The position numbers and the translations under genes were made by a program. The notes under the pieces are model-generated. The model was given only the letters and a program-made list of their open reading frames with translations, ran no database searches and was not told the origin of the DNA. Positions 18,415 to 27,094 of a stretch of DNA of 64,000 nt are shown here, piece by piece (the first letter of the stretch is position 1; each line of letters opens with the position of its first letter). Origin of the DNA: Dysgonomonas mossii DSM 22836. Its GTDB lineage: Bacteria; Bacteroidota; Bacteroidia; Bacteroidales; Dysgonomonadaceae. The stretch is taken from NCBI RefSeq assembly GCF_000213575.1, contig NZ_GL892006.1, forward strand, positions 144,614 through 208,613. Direction: 5' to 3'.

Positions 18415-18493
18415 AATTACTTGATTAGTACTAATTTTAATTATTTCTAAACTAAAACGGTAAACAATATTTCATACTTACCGTTAATTCGTT

Positions 18494-19240
18494 TCATTGT
18501 ATTTCATAAGATACAATTTCTGTCTTTAACACCTGCTTCCATACAGGTAAGCCTGCTTTCATTTGCTCTAGCATAAACCTTTCTTCTTCTGTAAAAAGTG
18601 AGTCATTCTGACTAGCATCTTTAATTGCTTGACCGATAATATTAAAAGCCAGATTATTGTAATAATTACCATCCTTCTTATATTTTCCAAAAGTACTCTT
18701 ATTAAACTCGCCTGTAGACTTCAGGTGAGCAAATTCAGGGTCATTAAAAGAATAAGCCCCATTTGCATTAACTTTTAAACCTCCTTTGTTTATAAGACGA
18801 ATAATATCTGAGACTCTTTTCATTATCTCATTTTGGTCTTTATCATCAGCACCTGTATTTAGAAAATATAAATCTTTATTTCTTGCAACATTTGATGTGA
18901 TTTCGTTTGCACTAATCTCACCTATACCCTCATAATACAATGTTGCTCCTTTTGTTTTTTTATTTTCTATATTTATCTCATATTCGACTAAATATAAACT
19001 TGTTTCTGTACTATATAGCTCAAACATCCTTTTTTTTCCATTCAGAGTACAATGTATATTAAAACCATTTTCGATTTCTTCGGATTTTGTATAAATGTAT
19101 GATACCTCTCTAAATACTATTCTATTTGTTATATCATTTAAAATAAAATCTCCGTATAATTTAGTCTTATAAACATATTCTTTCGCTTCAAGATTAGAAA
19201 TAAAAAGTAAACAAAGACAGGTAAACAATATTTTCTTCAT
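18494..19240 (-). CDS. Hypothetical secreted protein on the element
   Basis: The 248-residue protein starts with a signal peptide (MKKILFTCLCLLFISNLEA, cleavage near residue 19) and is otherwise hydrophilic, with no recognised domain. A mid-section ISEVTSN-like pattern is absent; visible instead are short charged helices and a DLYFLNTGADDKDQNEI stretch. It is 5 bp downstream of another small secreted protein, so the two form an operon. They lie at the integrase-distal end of the element. Function is unknown; periplasmic or outer-membrane location is inferred from the signal peptide. Confidence 0.65.
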   Translation of the reverse strand: MKKILFTCLCLLFISNLEAKEYVYKTKLYGDFILNDITNRIVFREVSYIYTKSEEIENGFNIHCTLNGKKRMFELYSTETSLYLVEYEINIENKKTKGATLYYEGIGEISANEITSNVARNKDLYFLNTGADDKDQNEIMKRVSDIIRLINKGGLKVNANGAYSFNDPEFAHLKSTGEFNKSTFGKYKKDGNYYNNLAFNIIGQAIKDASQNDSLFTEEERFMLEQMKAGLPVWKQVLKTEIVSYEIQ

Positions 19241-19245
19241 AATAG

Positions 19246-19614
19246 TTAATAATTAAAATAAACTGTACCGCCTGTAAGATTTACGTAATACGAGAACTCA
19301 CTTTCCTTATCATTAATTGAACCCGCTATTAAGGGTTGAATATCCTTCCAATATTTATCTTCTCTTATTCCAACAACTGATATAATATCAGCTCTTCCAA
19401 GACCTTCTTTCACAGTGATTTTTAAACCAATCCTATACCATTTCTTTGCATACGAATCATATTGATATCCTGTCACTTGTGTTGTCTGTGGAGAACGTTG
19501 TTGATTTCGACTAGGTAAAGTCACACTAGGTGTTGTTTGTGGCGTATAAGTTGCCCATTGAGCTGATGCGCCAACACTAATCAGCATAAATAAACCGATG
19601 AATAATTTTTTCAT
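19246..19614 (-). CDS. Small hypothetical secreted protein on the element
   Basis: The protein is 122 residues from ATG 19614. MKKLFIGLFMLISVGASAQ is a clear signal peptide, which is why the longer upstream reading (to 19725) was rejected. The mature part has a Gln/Thr/Pro-rich linker (residues 20-50) and a small beta-rich-looking domain (WYRIGLKITVKEG). No family was recognised. It shares a transcript with the secreted protein at 18494-19240, the gap being 5 bp, and the two may work together outside the cytoplasm. Confidence 0.6.
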   Translation of the reverse strand: MKKLFIGLFMLISVGASAQWATYTPQTTPSVTLPSRNQQRSPQTTQVTGYQYDSYAKKWYRIGLKITVKEGLGRADIISVVGIREDKYWKDIQPLIAGSINDKESEFSYYVNLTGGTVYFNY

Positions 19615-19795
19615 AATAGTATTATATAAATTATGTCTTTCCGTTCTCCTCAAAAGACGATTAAATAAAAAAGCATGAGAACGATTGCCAAATACCTGAT
19701 TTGAAGGGTCTCGACTCCCTGCCATTCAAGATAAATAGACAACCGCCTCATGCCATTATCTTATATAATACCAAATAGGTTTATACATTCCAAAT

Positions 19796-19889
19796 GACAT
19801 GAAAGCGAGTTGCTATTATTCCCTGATGGCTAAAAATTGTCGAGATTTTCAAATCAAGAATAATGCTTTTATGCTTTCACTAATATGTC
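19796..19889. repeat. 94-nt nested hairpin in the element
   Basis: Three stacked pairings were read: GACAT (19796-19800) with ATGTC (19885-19889), TGAAAGC (19800-19806) with GCTTTCA (19873-19879), and GCTATTATTC (19812-19821) with GAATAATGC (19858-19866, one bulge). It could be a structured RNA or a DNA structure such as a transfer or replication origin. Confidence 0.4.
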
Positions 19890-20047
19890 TCTCCAATATC
19901 AACACTTTGATAAATAGGAGTTGGGACAAAGTTAAATAAAAGCGTTTCAGTTACAAATAGTTGGATTGAGAATTTTTGAAAAAGAGGTATTTTATTTTTA
20001 TTCTGCTTTATCGGTAAAACAATCTGATTTGAAGTAAAATAAAGAAG

Positions 20048-20266
20048 TTATATATTGAACTTTAATAAATCGGTTTTCACGAGAATAGATTTTTTCTTGG
20101 GACTCCGATTGTTTTTTACAGTGCCTTTGTGTGTTTTTAAAGCATTCTTTTTCTTATCGAACTTTGCGGGGGTCATAATTGGAACTGTGCTGGCTCTTAT
20201 GTATAAAGTTGCTTCTGAAATAAGAGAATTTGCGTGCATTAATAATATTTTCCCTTTTCGAGCCAT
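20048..20266 (-). CDS. Possible small basic protein
   Basis: The 72-codon ORF starts with ATG and reads MARKGKILLMHANSL..., rich in Lys and Ser, with no recognised domain. The opposite strand also carries an open frame (80 codons from a TTG, hydrophobic), so only one of the two can be coding, or neither. I favour this strand because it has an ATG and ordinary codon use, but confidence is low. Confidence 0.25.
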   Translation of the reverse strand: MARKGKILLMHANSLISEATLYIRASTVPIMTPAKFDKKKNALKTHKGTVKNNRSPKKKSILVKTDLLKFNI

Positions 20267-20344
20267 AGTATATCGCTATTTATTAATAATAAATTAGGAG
20301 AAAAAGCATTAAGTAATTGTATTATTTTATTAGTCAATTATTTA

Positions 20345-20352
20345 TATATTTG
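20345..20352 (+). promoter_or_regulatory. -7 promoter box of the Schlafen/AlbA-type gene
   Basis: TATATTTG lies 21 bp before ATG 20374 and decides that start over an upstream TTG at 20317. Confidence 0.55.
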
Positions 20353-20373
20353 CAAAATTATAAAACAATAATT

Positions 20374-21546
20374 ATGGGACTCGAAAAATTGAGAAAAGAA
20401 GCATTAACTATAATAGAAAACATAAGAAATGGAAATGGATTTCTTAAAGAAAATTCTCGAATAGATTATAAACTAAAATTAAATATTGACACAAAAAAGT
20501 CTCCTGTAATAAACTTCTTGATAAATTTCGCTAAAGACATTATTTCTTTTGTAAATGGGGATGGAGGTATCATTTTGATTGGATTTAAGGAGGAATCATC
20601 AGGAGATATTTCAGATGAGGGGCTTGACTCTGATAACATTGAGTTGTTGAAAAAAATTGACTTAAATGATCTATCTCAACAATTTGAGAAGATTATAGGA
20701 GTTTCGCTCTTTATCGATTTACAAAGTTTCAAAATGGGAGCGCGTGAATTCTATTATTTATTGATGGCGAAACATGATAATGTTGTAATTCCAAAGTCTG
20801 ATAATTTAGACTATAAATTAAAACAAGGCGAAATACTATATAGAGTGGCAGGCAAAAATGAAACAGCAAATCAATCAAGCGATCATTTTAATAAATTTCT
20901 AACTGTCAAATCTAACGAAAGAAATAAAATTTTTATGGAAATTTGGGCAAAATTGTTTCCTGAGATGATTGATATAAACCCAAAAGAAATATTAATTATC
21001 AATCCTATTTCTAATAGGATTTATGGGTATAATGGAAAAGATGATATCCTATCAAGTAGTGAAATAGAAATAGATCGATCAGAAAAAGGAGTTTTTAATG
21101 TCATTTTAAAAGCAATTTCAGCAGGAGAAATTGGAAAAATAACAGACAATGAAGGTAAGCCTTTATATAAAATTATAGGAGAAATTAAAACTACCGTTCC
21201 TAGAGAGTTTAAGTATATATCCTCTCTTAGAAAAGAACTTCTGAACACATGTAATTATAAATTTTCAAATGTTCAACTTAAAGAAGTCATTCATCACTTA
21301 GGGTGGGTTAGTACAGCCTCTTTTCAAATAGAAAATCCTGAGCAAAATGTTGTTAATAATGACTTTTCTCAATATATATGGATAGAGCAATTAGATACAA
21401 CAACTAAAGTTGTCTTTGCGGAAAAAGCAATAACACCTTTATTGGAGACACTAAATAACCCAGAAATACATACGGCTATATGGGGAAAGCTATTAGCAAA
21501 AAGTAGTAATAAGACAGCCATAGCGAGTCCTCAACTGCCAGATTAA
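20374..21546 (+). CDS. Schlafen/AlbA-type ATP-binding protein
   Basis: The 390-residue protein has an N-terminal AlbA_2 (Schlafen-like) domain at about residues 25-170: a conserved acidic-basic start SRIDYKLKL, FAKDIISFVNGDGGIILIGF and the closing GEILYRVAGKN. Such domains bind or cut nucleic acid and appear in regulators and defence proteins. The C-terminal half (about 180-390) has no family I recognise. ATG 20374 was chosen because it follows a promoter box. A terminator behind it makes it a single-gene unit. Its place on the element next to the SEFIR-HEPN operon makes a defence or anti-competitor role plausible, but not demonstrated. Confidence 0.72.
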   Translation: MGLEKLRKEALTIIENIRNGNGFLKENSRIDYKLKLNIDTKKSPVINFLINFAKDIISFVNGDGGIILIGFKEESSGDISDEGLDSDNIELLKKIDLNDLSQQFEKIIGVSLFIDLQSFKMGAREFYYLLMAKHDNVVIPKSDNLDYKLKQGEILYRVAGKNETANQSSDHFNKFLTVKSNERNKIFMEIWAKLFPEMIDINPKEILIINPISNRIYGYNGKDDILSSSEIEIDRSEKGVFNVILKAISAGEIGKITDNEGKPLYKIIGEIKTTVPREFKYISSLRKELLNTCNYKFSNVQLKEVIHHLGWVSTASFQIENPEQNVVNNDFSQYIWIEQLDTTTKVVFAEKAITPLLETLNNPEIHTAIWGKLLAKSSNKTAIASPQLPD

Positions 21547-21558
21547 AGCGTTCAAGTT

Positions 21559-21590
21559 AAGCCACCAACATCTTTATGTCAGTGGCTTTT
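21559..21590 (+). terminator. Terminator of the Schlafen-type gene
   Basis: AAGCCAC (21559-21565) pairs with GTGGCTT (21582-21588), followed by TT and a T-rich run. It sits between convergent genes. Confidence 0.6.
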
Positions 21591-21593
21591 CAT

Positions 21594-22289
21594 TTATAAC
21601 AACCTATCTAAATTACTCTTTCTTACAACTTGAGTAAATGTATTCAAATCATTTATCAATCGAATTACTTCGTCCTTTGAGGGCTCAGGAAGTACAATAT
21701 CTGTATTGGAATTTGCCCCGATATTAACTTGATTAGGTTTACATCTTCTTATATATTCCACTAATTTGTCATGATTAAACTGCATAATTGGTTCAACGGT
21801 CACATAAGTCTCAATTCCGAATTTATTAATTTCTTCCATAGCTAGAACTCTGTCTTCTATTTTGGGTGCATAACCCATTATGTCTTTATAAAACAAATCC
21901 GTTTCAATAGTAGTGCAGACAACTGAATTTTTAAATACAGGATGCTTTATATGTTTTACTATGCCTTCGGGGTTCTTTGATTGGAAAAGAAATTTATTCG
22001 TTGCTCCAAATAAAGTATTATTTGCATTATAACAATGATTTAAAGACCTGTTTACCCATTCCTCAGGAATATTACTTGCAAATAAATCTGTTCCGCTTCC
22101 AACGAAAATATAATTGTCATATCCCATATTTGTTTTAAACTCTGTTTCATCTATATATAAAATTCGATCTTCTTTATTCCATTTCTTCATATAACAATAA
22201 CTGCAATTATGCTTGCACATTCCTTTTATTGGATTCCATGTATGGGTAATAAATTCATACATATTTCCGTCTCGCTCTATTAATCCCAT
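21594..22289 (-). CDS. Radical-SAM-like protein (DUF5131/phage Gp37-Gp68 type)
   Basis: The 231-residue protein has a CxxxCxxC cluster at Cys25, Cys29 and Cys32 (MCKHNCSYCY), the iron-sulfur motif of radical SAM enzymes, preceded by THTWNPIKG as in the DUF5131 family found on phages and mobile elements. A GSGTDLFA stretch and a VTVEPIMQF strand fit the same fold. Such proteins are thought to modify a base or protein, but the substrate is unknown. It is 4 bp downstream of the helicase gene, so the two are one operon and probably act together on the element's DNA. Confidence 0.75.
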   Translation of the reverse strand: MGLIERDGNMYEFITHTWNPIKGMCKHNCSYCYMKKWNKEDRILYIDETEFKTNMGYDNYIFVGSGTDLFASNIPEEWVNRSLNHCYNANNTLFGATNKFLFQSKNPEGIVKHIKHPVFKNSVVCTTIETDLFYKDIMGYAPKIEDRVLAMEEINKFGIETYVTVEPIMQFNHDKLVEYIRRCKPNQVNIGANSNTDIVLPEPSKDEVIRLINDLNTFTQVVRKSNLDRLL

Positions 22290-22293
22290 TCTT

Positions 22294-24165
22294 TTACTTA
22301 TAAATTAATTTACTCCTAATTATTGTATAACAATCCGTTGTTTTACCTTTTATCTTTGGCGTAGTTTTTTTCACCTCAAACCAATTCTCTAAATCGGTAG
22401 CCTTTGCTTTCTTTATCTTGCCGTATGAATCTTTTATTCCTAAAGCTGTATAAATATCTTGAAGCTCTTCTTTCCATTTCTTAACCGTTCCTGTTGTTCC
22501 TTCGGTTACTCCCTTTTCTTTTAGACAATCGACAATCTTTGCATCCAGAGAAATGTCTGTTCTCATATTGCAGATCGTTCTTTTAATATTGGTTACATTG
22601 TGGTTTAGTTCTCTTACTTTCTGAACTCCTAATTTCTGATGAGCTTCTTTTACTAATGGTTTCAATTCTTCAATCAGGCTTTTCCTATCGTCAATATTCC
22701 CGAAATAGAAATAATCAGGGCTTTCACCAACTATTGAAACATATTCCTCAAACAAATCTTTAAACAATATTTTAGCTTTTGGATTCTGGGCTAATTCATC
22801 TGTATAAATCTTTTCAACTGCCTGCATAGGCTTAAACCCATATTTCGAATATTCATCTGTTAGAGTTATCCTGTTTTGGTATAAATGATTGGTAATTTTG
22901 AAGTTTACAATATCAAGATTTATCAAGTTTTCATCAATTTCCAATCTGTCATTCTCTTTATGAATATACATTTCATTCAATCCAGACTTGTTATTGCGTT
23001 CTATCAGATTAATTGTTTTCTTCCTGTTATCATCATTCATTCGGTTTATCTCATTTAACCAATCCTTTGTTTCTGCAAGTTGTCGTTGTGTACTTTCTTT
23101 AAATTCTTCGTAGGAAATAGATTTGTTATATCTGGTTTCTCCAAATATATGTCCTATTCCAGTCTTATAGCGAGAATTTCTTATCCGTCCGCATATCTGA
23201 ATAATCAGAGTAGATATATCAAGTAATGTATGAGATTTAGTTTTATCGCTGACAATATAGGTTTTTCCGTCTTCGTCATATATATCACATCCTTCAAATG
23301 ATGTAGATGTGTAAAAATTAATTTTCTTTGACTGCGTTGTAGTATCTTCAATTATATAATCATCACCTAATTTCTTTTGATTCGATTTTTTTCCTTTACC
23401 TAGTTTTTCATTTTTGGAACATACGACTCTGACTTGTTCTGGTTTTAACCCTGTTTTCTTGATAGCATCTGCAATAAATTCAACACTGTTCACAAAGAAA
23501 TGAAGATTGCCAAAGACCTTTCCTTCAATACAACCTTTAATCAGCTTAGAAACTGCCGTGATAGGTTGATTAGTCGCTATTGGTTTTATATCGACTGTTG
23601 TAACATTATCCCATATTACTTCCTTAACTGGCAAATCTTTTAATTCCGTTAATATAAACTCATCTTCTATCGGCGTGGCTGTCATATAGGTTACTTCTTT
23701 AAATTCCTTAGCATGGTGTAGCACTCTTTTTACCGCTTTATTTCTGAAAGCATAGGAGTTAAACAGTATATGCCATTCGTCAACTAATAAAAAGAAGTCT
23801 TGGTAAACATTGATAGTCGTTTTCTCATTTAAAAGATTAATTAATCTGTCTAAACTGTCATAGGTAACAGCAAATTTCTTTATCTGGTTATTTTTAATGT
23901 AATCTATAATTTGTTCCTCTGTAACACCGTCATGTATTCCGAACAATACATTACTGCATTTTTCAGTCGGATATTGAGCCACTTTGTTTTTAATGACATT
24001 TACATAAGGCATTGCAATAATGGTGTCTTTGTCGTTCTCGATTGCAATAGTAGTTCCACCGCAACCAGTTTTTCCTTTGTCAAATAGGCAATTAACAGGT
24101 AATTCAGTCATGAATTCATTGAGATAAGCACAGTTTTTTTTTGCTTGGATAGTTCTTTCATCCAT
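22294..24165 (-). CDS. SF2 DEAD/DEAH-type helicase of the element
   Basis: The 623-residue protein shows helicase motifs in order: GKTGCGGTT (residues 31-39, motif I region), DEWH (129-132, motif II), TATP (162-165, motif III), and QICGRIR (323-329, motif VI). Motif I is odd, as glycine stands where the catalytic lysine of GxGKT is expected, a feature that may be normal for this element-borne subfamily. The C-terminal 250 residues match nothing I know. The gene is cotranscribed with the radical-SAM gene, and repeats upstream (24197-24505) look like initiator sites. A role in replicating the excised element is a reasonable inference, not shown. Confidence 0.72.
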   Translation of the reverse strand: MDERTIQAKKNCAYLNEFMTELPVNCLFDKGKTGCGGTTIAIENDKDTIIAMPYVNVIKNKVAQYPTEKCSNVLFGIHDGVTEEQIIDYIKNNQIKKFAVTYDSLDRLINLLNEKTTINVYQDFFLLVDEWHILFNSYAFRNKAVKRVLHHAKEFKEVTYMTATPIEDEFILTELKDLPVKEVIWDNVTTVDIKPIATNQPITAVSKLIKGCIEGKVFGNLHFFVNSVEFIADAIKKTGLKPEQVRVVCSKNEKLGKGKKSNQKKLGDDYIIEDTTTQSKKINFYTSTSFEGCDIYDEDGKTYIVSDKTKSHTLLDISTLIIQICGRIRNSRYKTGIGHIFGETRYNKSISYEEFKESTQRQLAETKDWLNEINRMNDDNRKKTINLIERNNKSGLNEMYIHKENDRLEIDENLINLDIVNFKITNHLYQNRITLTDEYSKYGFKPMQAVEKIYTDELAQNPKAKILFKDLFEEYVSIVGESPDYFYFGNIDDRKSLIEELKPLVKEAHQKLGVQKVRELNHNVTNIKRTICNMRTDISLDAKIVDCLKEKGVTEGTTGTVKKWKEELQDIYTALGIKDSYGKIKKAKATDLENWFEVKKTTPKIKGKTTDCYTIIRSKLIYK

Positions 24166-24196
24166 GAATAGTAAAATTTAAACGTTTTATATAGTT

Positions 24197-24505
24197 TAAT
24201 CTGGAAAAGTACAGGACGGAAAAATTGTATATTCTTTCTTTATAGTAGTTTTCTTGTGTTGCGAATATAAAAATCCGTCTTGGGAATCTGATTTTTTGCA
24301 GACGGATTTTTTAGAATTTGTTTCTTTGTAGAGGTTTTACTATTCCAGAATCAAAAAATCCGTTTTATTAGTCTTGGTGTAATCTGGAATATCAGAAGTA
24401 ATGTATCTATTTATTGAGCAAAAGTATAAATCAAGTTAATATAAAATGTAATCTCGATTCAATATATGTTCATAAAGAGATATTTTCTGGAAAGTGTAAT
24501 CTGGA
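24197..24505. repeat. Iteron-like cluster TAATCTGGA
   Basis: TAATCTGGA occurs at 24197-24205, 24380-24388 and 24497-24505 in the same orientation. A partial copy TTTTCTGGA lies at 24483-24491, and an inverted copy TATTCCAGA at 24341-24349. The first is 30 bp upstream of the helicase start. Confidence 0.55.
24270..24312. terminator. Strong hairpin, terminator or attenuator
   Basis: AAAATCCGTCT (24270-24280) pairs with AGACGGATTTT (24300-24310), an 11-bp stem with T-runs on both strands. It lies inside the repeat cluster, upstream of the helicase, so it may limit transcription into either direction. Confidence 0.55.
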
Positions 24506-25010
24506 GAGATGAAATCAGGCTAAAAACTGAAGTTTAACAAAACTGTTTTTATCCTAAATTTCTTATACAAAGATACTTATTTTCACAAAGAAAGAAAAAT
24601 GGCAAAATAACGAACCTTGTATTTTTGCCTAGTTTTAGGTCATTTTCATCTATGTACCCCTGTCTTTAGGTAAAGATTTTGCATTTATGGCTAATATTAG
24701 AGTAAGTTCATATGATCTGAATCTATTTAAAGCTTATATTTTTGTGAAAATTGTTATAAAAATAACAGTAGTGAAAAATATTTAATTGAAATTAATTTAC
24801 TAATTTGGCAAAACCAATTTAGACAGTATGTCAAATCAACATATCTGTGGCTGGTTAGTTCTTTGATGTATTTCAGTATCTAAAATTTCTTAACAGTATT
24901 TATGTTCTCCATCTTATTAAATAGTTTTTTTCTTGGTTTGACATGAAAGGTATTAGGGTAGTTTCTATCCTATTTTAATTTTTATCATAAACTATTTAAT
25001 TAAAAAAAAG

Positions 25011-25568
25011 ATGAGTAATTTAAATTTTTCGCCAGAAAATGGCATCGTGAAAACAGGAGCAAAAGCTTCTAATCAAAAACCTCGTACACTTAAATCGCCT
25101 TTCTACAAAGTCAATGAGAAATTCGAGTCTAAACTTGATAATCAAGGGGTAATAGAAGGTGTTAGTGAGGAGACTGTACGGAAATCTGTAATTAAACTTT
25201 GCGTCAAGCAGACTAAAGATATTGCGGAAACTCAATATCAAAAAGAAATGCGAAGTGCAATTTTTAATCTTCTATCTAGGTTTTCTTTTTTAAGGGAATG
25301 TCGTAATTTAGGATTTAAAGATGACCAAGTTTTTGGTGTAGCACAAAATGTTATACTATATAATAAACTAGGTGGTGTTCTAAAAAAGGGCGTTGAAATA
25401 ACTTTTAAAGATAGACTAGATGTGTTGAAAAAAGAGCCAGTATATTCGGAAGCGGATTTAGCCGAAGCTGAATTTGGAAGTATTGACAGCATAACCGAAG
25501 AACAAAAAACAGAACTATCACGATTCGTTAAGGGGGCTATGGCTTTAATACCAGCTATTAATAGTTAA
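25011..25568 (+). CDS. Hypothetical element protein
   Basis: I do not recognise this 185-residue protein. It is soluble, has a basic disordered-looking N-terminus (residues 1-45, with KTGAKASNQKPRTLKSP) and a helical centre (about 55-130, SEETVRKSVIKLCVKQ and MRSAIFNLLSRF). It begins at ATG 25011 after a long A/T-rich upstream region and ends 95 bp before the SEFIR gene, so cotranscription with the defence-like pair is possible. It could be a regulator or a third component; there is no direct evidence for either. Confidence 0.6.
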   Translation: MSNLNFSPENGIVKTGAKASNQKPRTLKSPFYKVNEKFESKLDNQGVIEGVSEETVRKSVIKLCVKQTKDIAETQYQKEMRSAIFNLLSRFSFLRECRNLGFKDDQVFGVAQNVILYNKLGGVLKKGVEITFKDRLDVLKKEPVYSEADLAEAEFGSIDSITEEQKTELSRFVKGAMALIPAINS

Positions 25569-25663
25569 TATTATGGACATAGGAAGATACTTACAAAACC
25601 AAACCAAGTGCATTATCCTGACCAGCTTTTTTTCTTTTCTTTTAACAAATTAACTAATATACG

Positions 25664-27088
25664 ATGAAACTATTTGTATCCTATAGTTGGACAGACAAAA
25701 CACATGAAGATTGGGTATTAACATTGGCAACAGAGCTTAGAGAGAAGGGTGTTGATGTTATTTTAGATAAATGGGATTTAAAAGAAGGACAAGATTCAGT
25801 TGAATTTATGGAAAGTATGGTTACAAATCCCGATATCAATAAAGTATTAATTATTTGTGATAAAAAATATGCAGAAAAGGCAGATAAGCGTAATGGCGGT
25901 GTTGGAACAGAAGCTCAAATAATTTCCCCTGAAATATATAATAATGCAAGTCAAGAAAAATTTGTAGTAGCAGTTACCGAATGTGATGAAAAAAATCTCC
26001 CTTACTTACCAACATATTATAAAACAAGAAAATATATAAACTTCATTAAAGATGAAGAGTATTTAAATAGTTTCGATCAATTGTTAAGATGGATTTATGA
26101 TAAACCTTTATATGTAAAGCCCTCTCTCGGTTCTAAACCAGATTTTTTAAATGAATCTAATATTACTTTAGGAACATCATTTGCATATAAAAGAGTAATA
26201 AATGGATTCAAAGATTCTAAACCTTTTGCAGAAGGAACTCTAACTGAATATTTGTCTTTATTTTCCAAGCATCTTGAAAATTTCAGAATAGCAATAAAGG
26301 AAGATAATATTTATGATGATGAGTTAATTAAAAATATAGAATCATTTGTACCATATAGAGAGGAGTTTATTGAAGTAGCTAATACTGTTTGCCAGTACTC
26401 ATTAAACGATAATTCACTAGATAAATTTCATCCTTTTTTCGAATCCCTGATTCCATATATGTATCGCTCTGAACATTTTATATCGTATAATGATACAGAT
26501 TCAGATAACTTTAAATTTATTATTAATGAGTTGTTTTTATATTTTATTGCTGTATGTTTAAAATATGAAAAATTTGATTTTGTAAATAAGTTTTTAAATA
26601 CTGAATTTATAAATGAAGGCTATTCTTATTATAGAGTAGACCAGATGGTGAATTATACTCAATTTAACAAACACCTAGAAAGTTTAGAGTATAGAAATAA
26701 GCGTTTAAGATTAAATAAGTTGTCTCTCCATTCATTTTTATTATTTGAACGAAATAAACACTCTGCTATTGAATTTAAGTATTTAATACAGTCTGATTTC
26801 GTATTATTTATTCGCTCTGATATAAAATATGATAATGATTTTATTAGATGGATTCCCAATACCTTGCTATATACAGAATATTATCGTAGACCTTTAGTGA
26901 TATTCCAAAGAGCACAACTAAAAGACTATTTTGAGAGAATGAAATCTATAATTAGTATTAATGCTGCGAGTGAATTAAATACGTTGTATGAAAGATATTA
27001 TAGCGGAACAAAATATTTCCCTCGTTGGCAACATCAGTCTTTTAGTCCTAAATTATTGTCGAATATAGACAATTTAGCAACAAAATAA
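25664..27088 (+). CDS. SEFIR/TIR-domain protein, putative anti-phage effector
   Basis: The 474-residue protein has an N-terminal SEFIR (TIR-like) domain at about residues 1-150. Signatures are KLFVSYSW (residues 2-9), DVILDKWDLKEGQD (31-44) and GGVGTEAQIISPEIY (78-92), in which Glu83 is a candidate for the TIR-type catalytic acid. Bacterial SEFIR and TIR proteins that degrade NAD during infection are known to abort phage growth. The C-terminal two thirds (residues 150-474) have no domain I recognise and may be the sensor. A HEPN gene starts 6 bp after it. Codon use is strongly A/T-biased compared with the flanking chromosome, consistent with transfer. Confidence 0.78.
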   Translation: MKLFVSYSWTDKTHEDWVLTLATELREKGVDVILDKWDLKEGQDSVEFMESMVTNPDINKVLIICDKKYAEKADKRNGGVGTEAQIISPEIYNNASQEKFVVAVTECDEKNLPYLPTYYKTRKYINFIKDEEYLNSFDQLLRWIYDKPLYVKPSLGSKPDFLNESNITLGTSFAYKRVINGFKDSKPFAEGTLTEYLSLFSKHLENFRIAIKEDNIYDDELIKNIESFVPYREEFIEVANTVCQYSLNDNSLDKFHPFFESLIPYMYRSEHFISYNDTDSDNFKFIINELFLYFIAVCLKYEKFDFVNKFLNTEFINEGYSYYRVDQMVNYTQFNKHLESLEYRNKRLRLNKLSLHSFLLFERNKHSAIEFKYLIQSDFVLFIRSDIKYDNDFIRWIPNTLLYTEYYRRPLVIFQRAQLKDYFERMKSIISINAASELNTLYERYYSGTKYFPRWQHQSFSPKLLSNIDNLATK

Positions 27089-27094
27089 AGTAAT

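Larger units (their letters stand above)
19615..20373. other. 760-bp interval of the element with a large hairpin
   Basis: It lies between the secreted pair (minus) and the Schlafen-type gene (plus). It holds a nested hairpin at 19796-19889, a weak small ORF at 20048-20266 (minus) and the promoter box of the Schlafen gene at 20345. A tRNA-like T-arm (AGGGTCTCGACTCCCT, near 19707) was seen but is incomplete. Confidence 0.4.
24166..25010. other. 845-bp divergent region between helicase and hypothetical gene
   Basis: Very A/T-rich. It holds an iteron-like cluster (24197-24505), a strong hairpin (24270-24310), and one 32-codon ORF (24687-24785, MANIRVSS...) that I do not call. No long gene is present. 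It is the best candidate for the element's origin or control region. Confidence 0.5.

Noticed and set aside
19680-19735. tRNA-like T-arm (AGGGTCTCGACTCCCT) in the mobile element
   Set aside because: The T-loop has an extra base, and no acceptor, D or anticodon arm could be fitted around it.
20055-20297. Hydrophobic plus-strand ORF of 80 codons
   Set aside because: It begins with TTG and overlaps an ATG-started frame on the other strand; the hydrophobicity can arise as an antisense effect.
24687-24785. 32-codon ORF in the helicase upstream region
   Set aside because: It has no good promoter box and no recognised relative; A/T-rich random ORFs of this size are expected here.
25573-25653. 26-codon ORF before the SEFIR gene
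   Set aside because: It is short, A/T-rich and low-complexity at its end, with no supporting signal.
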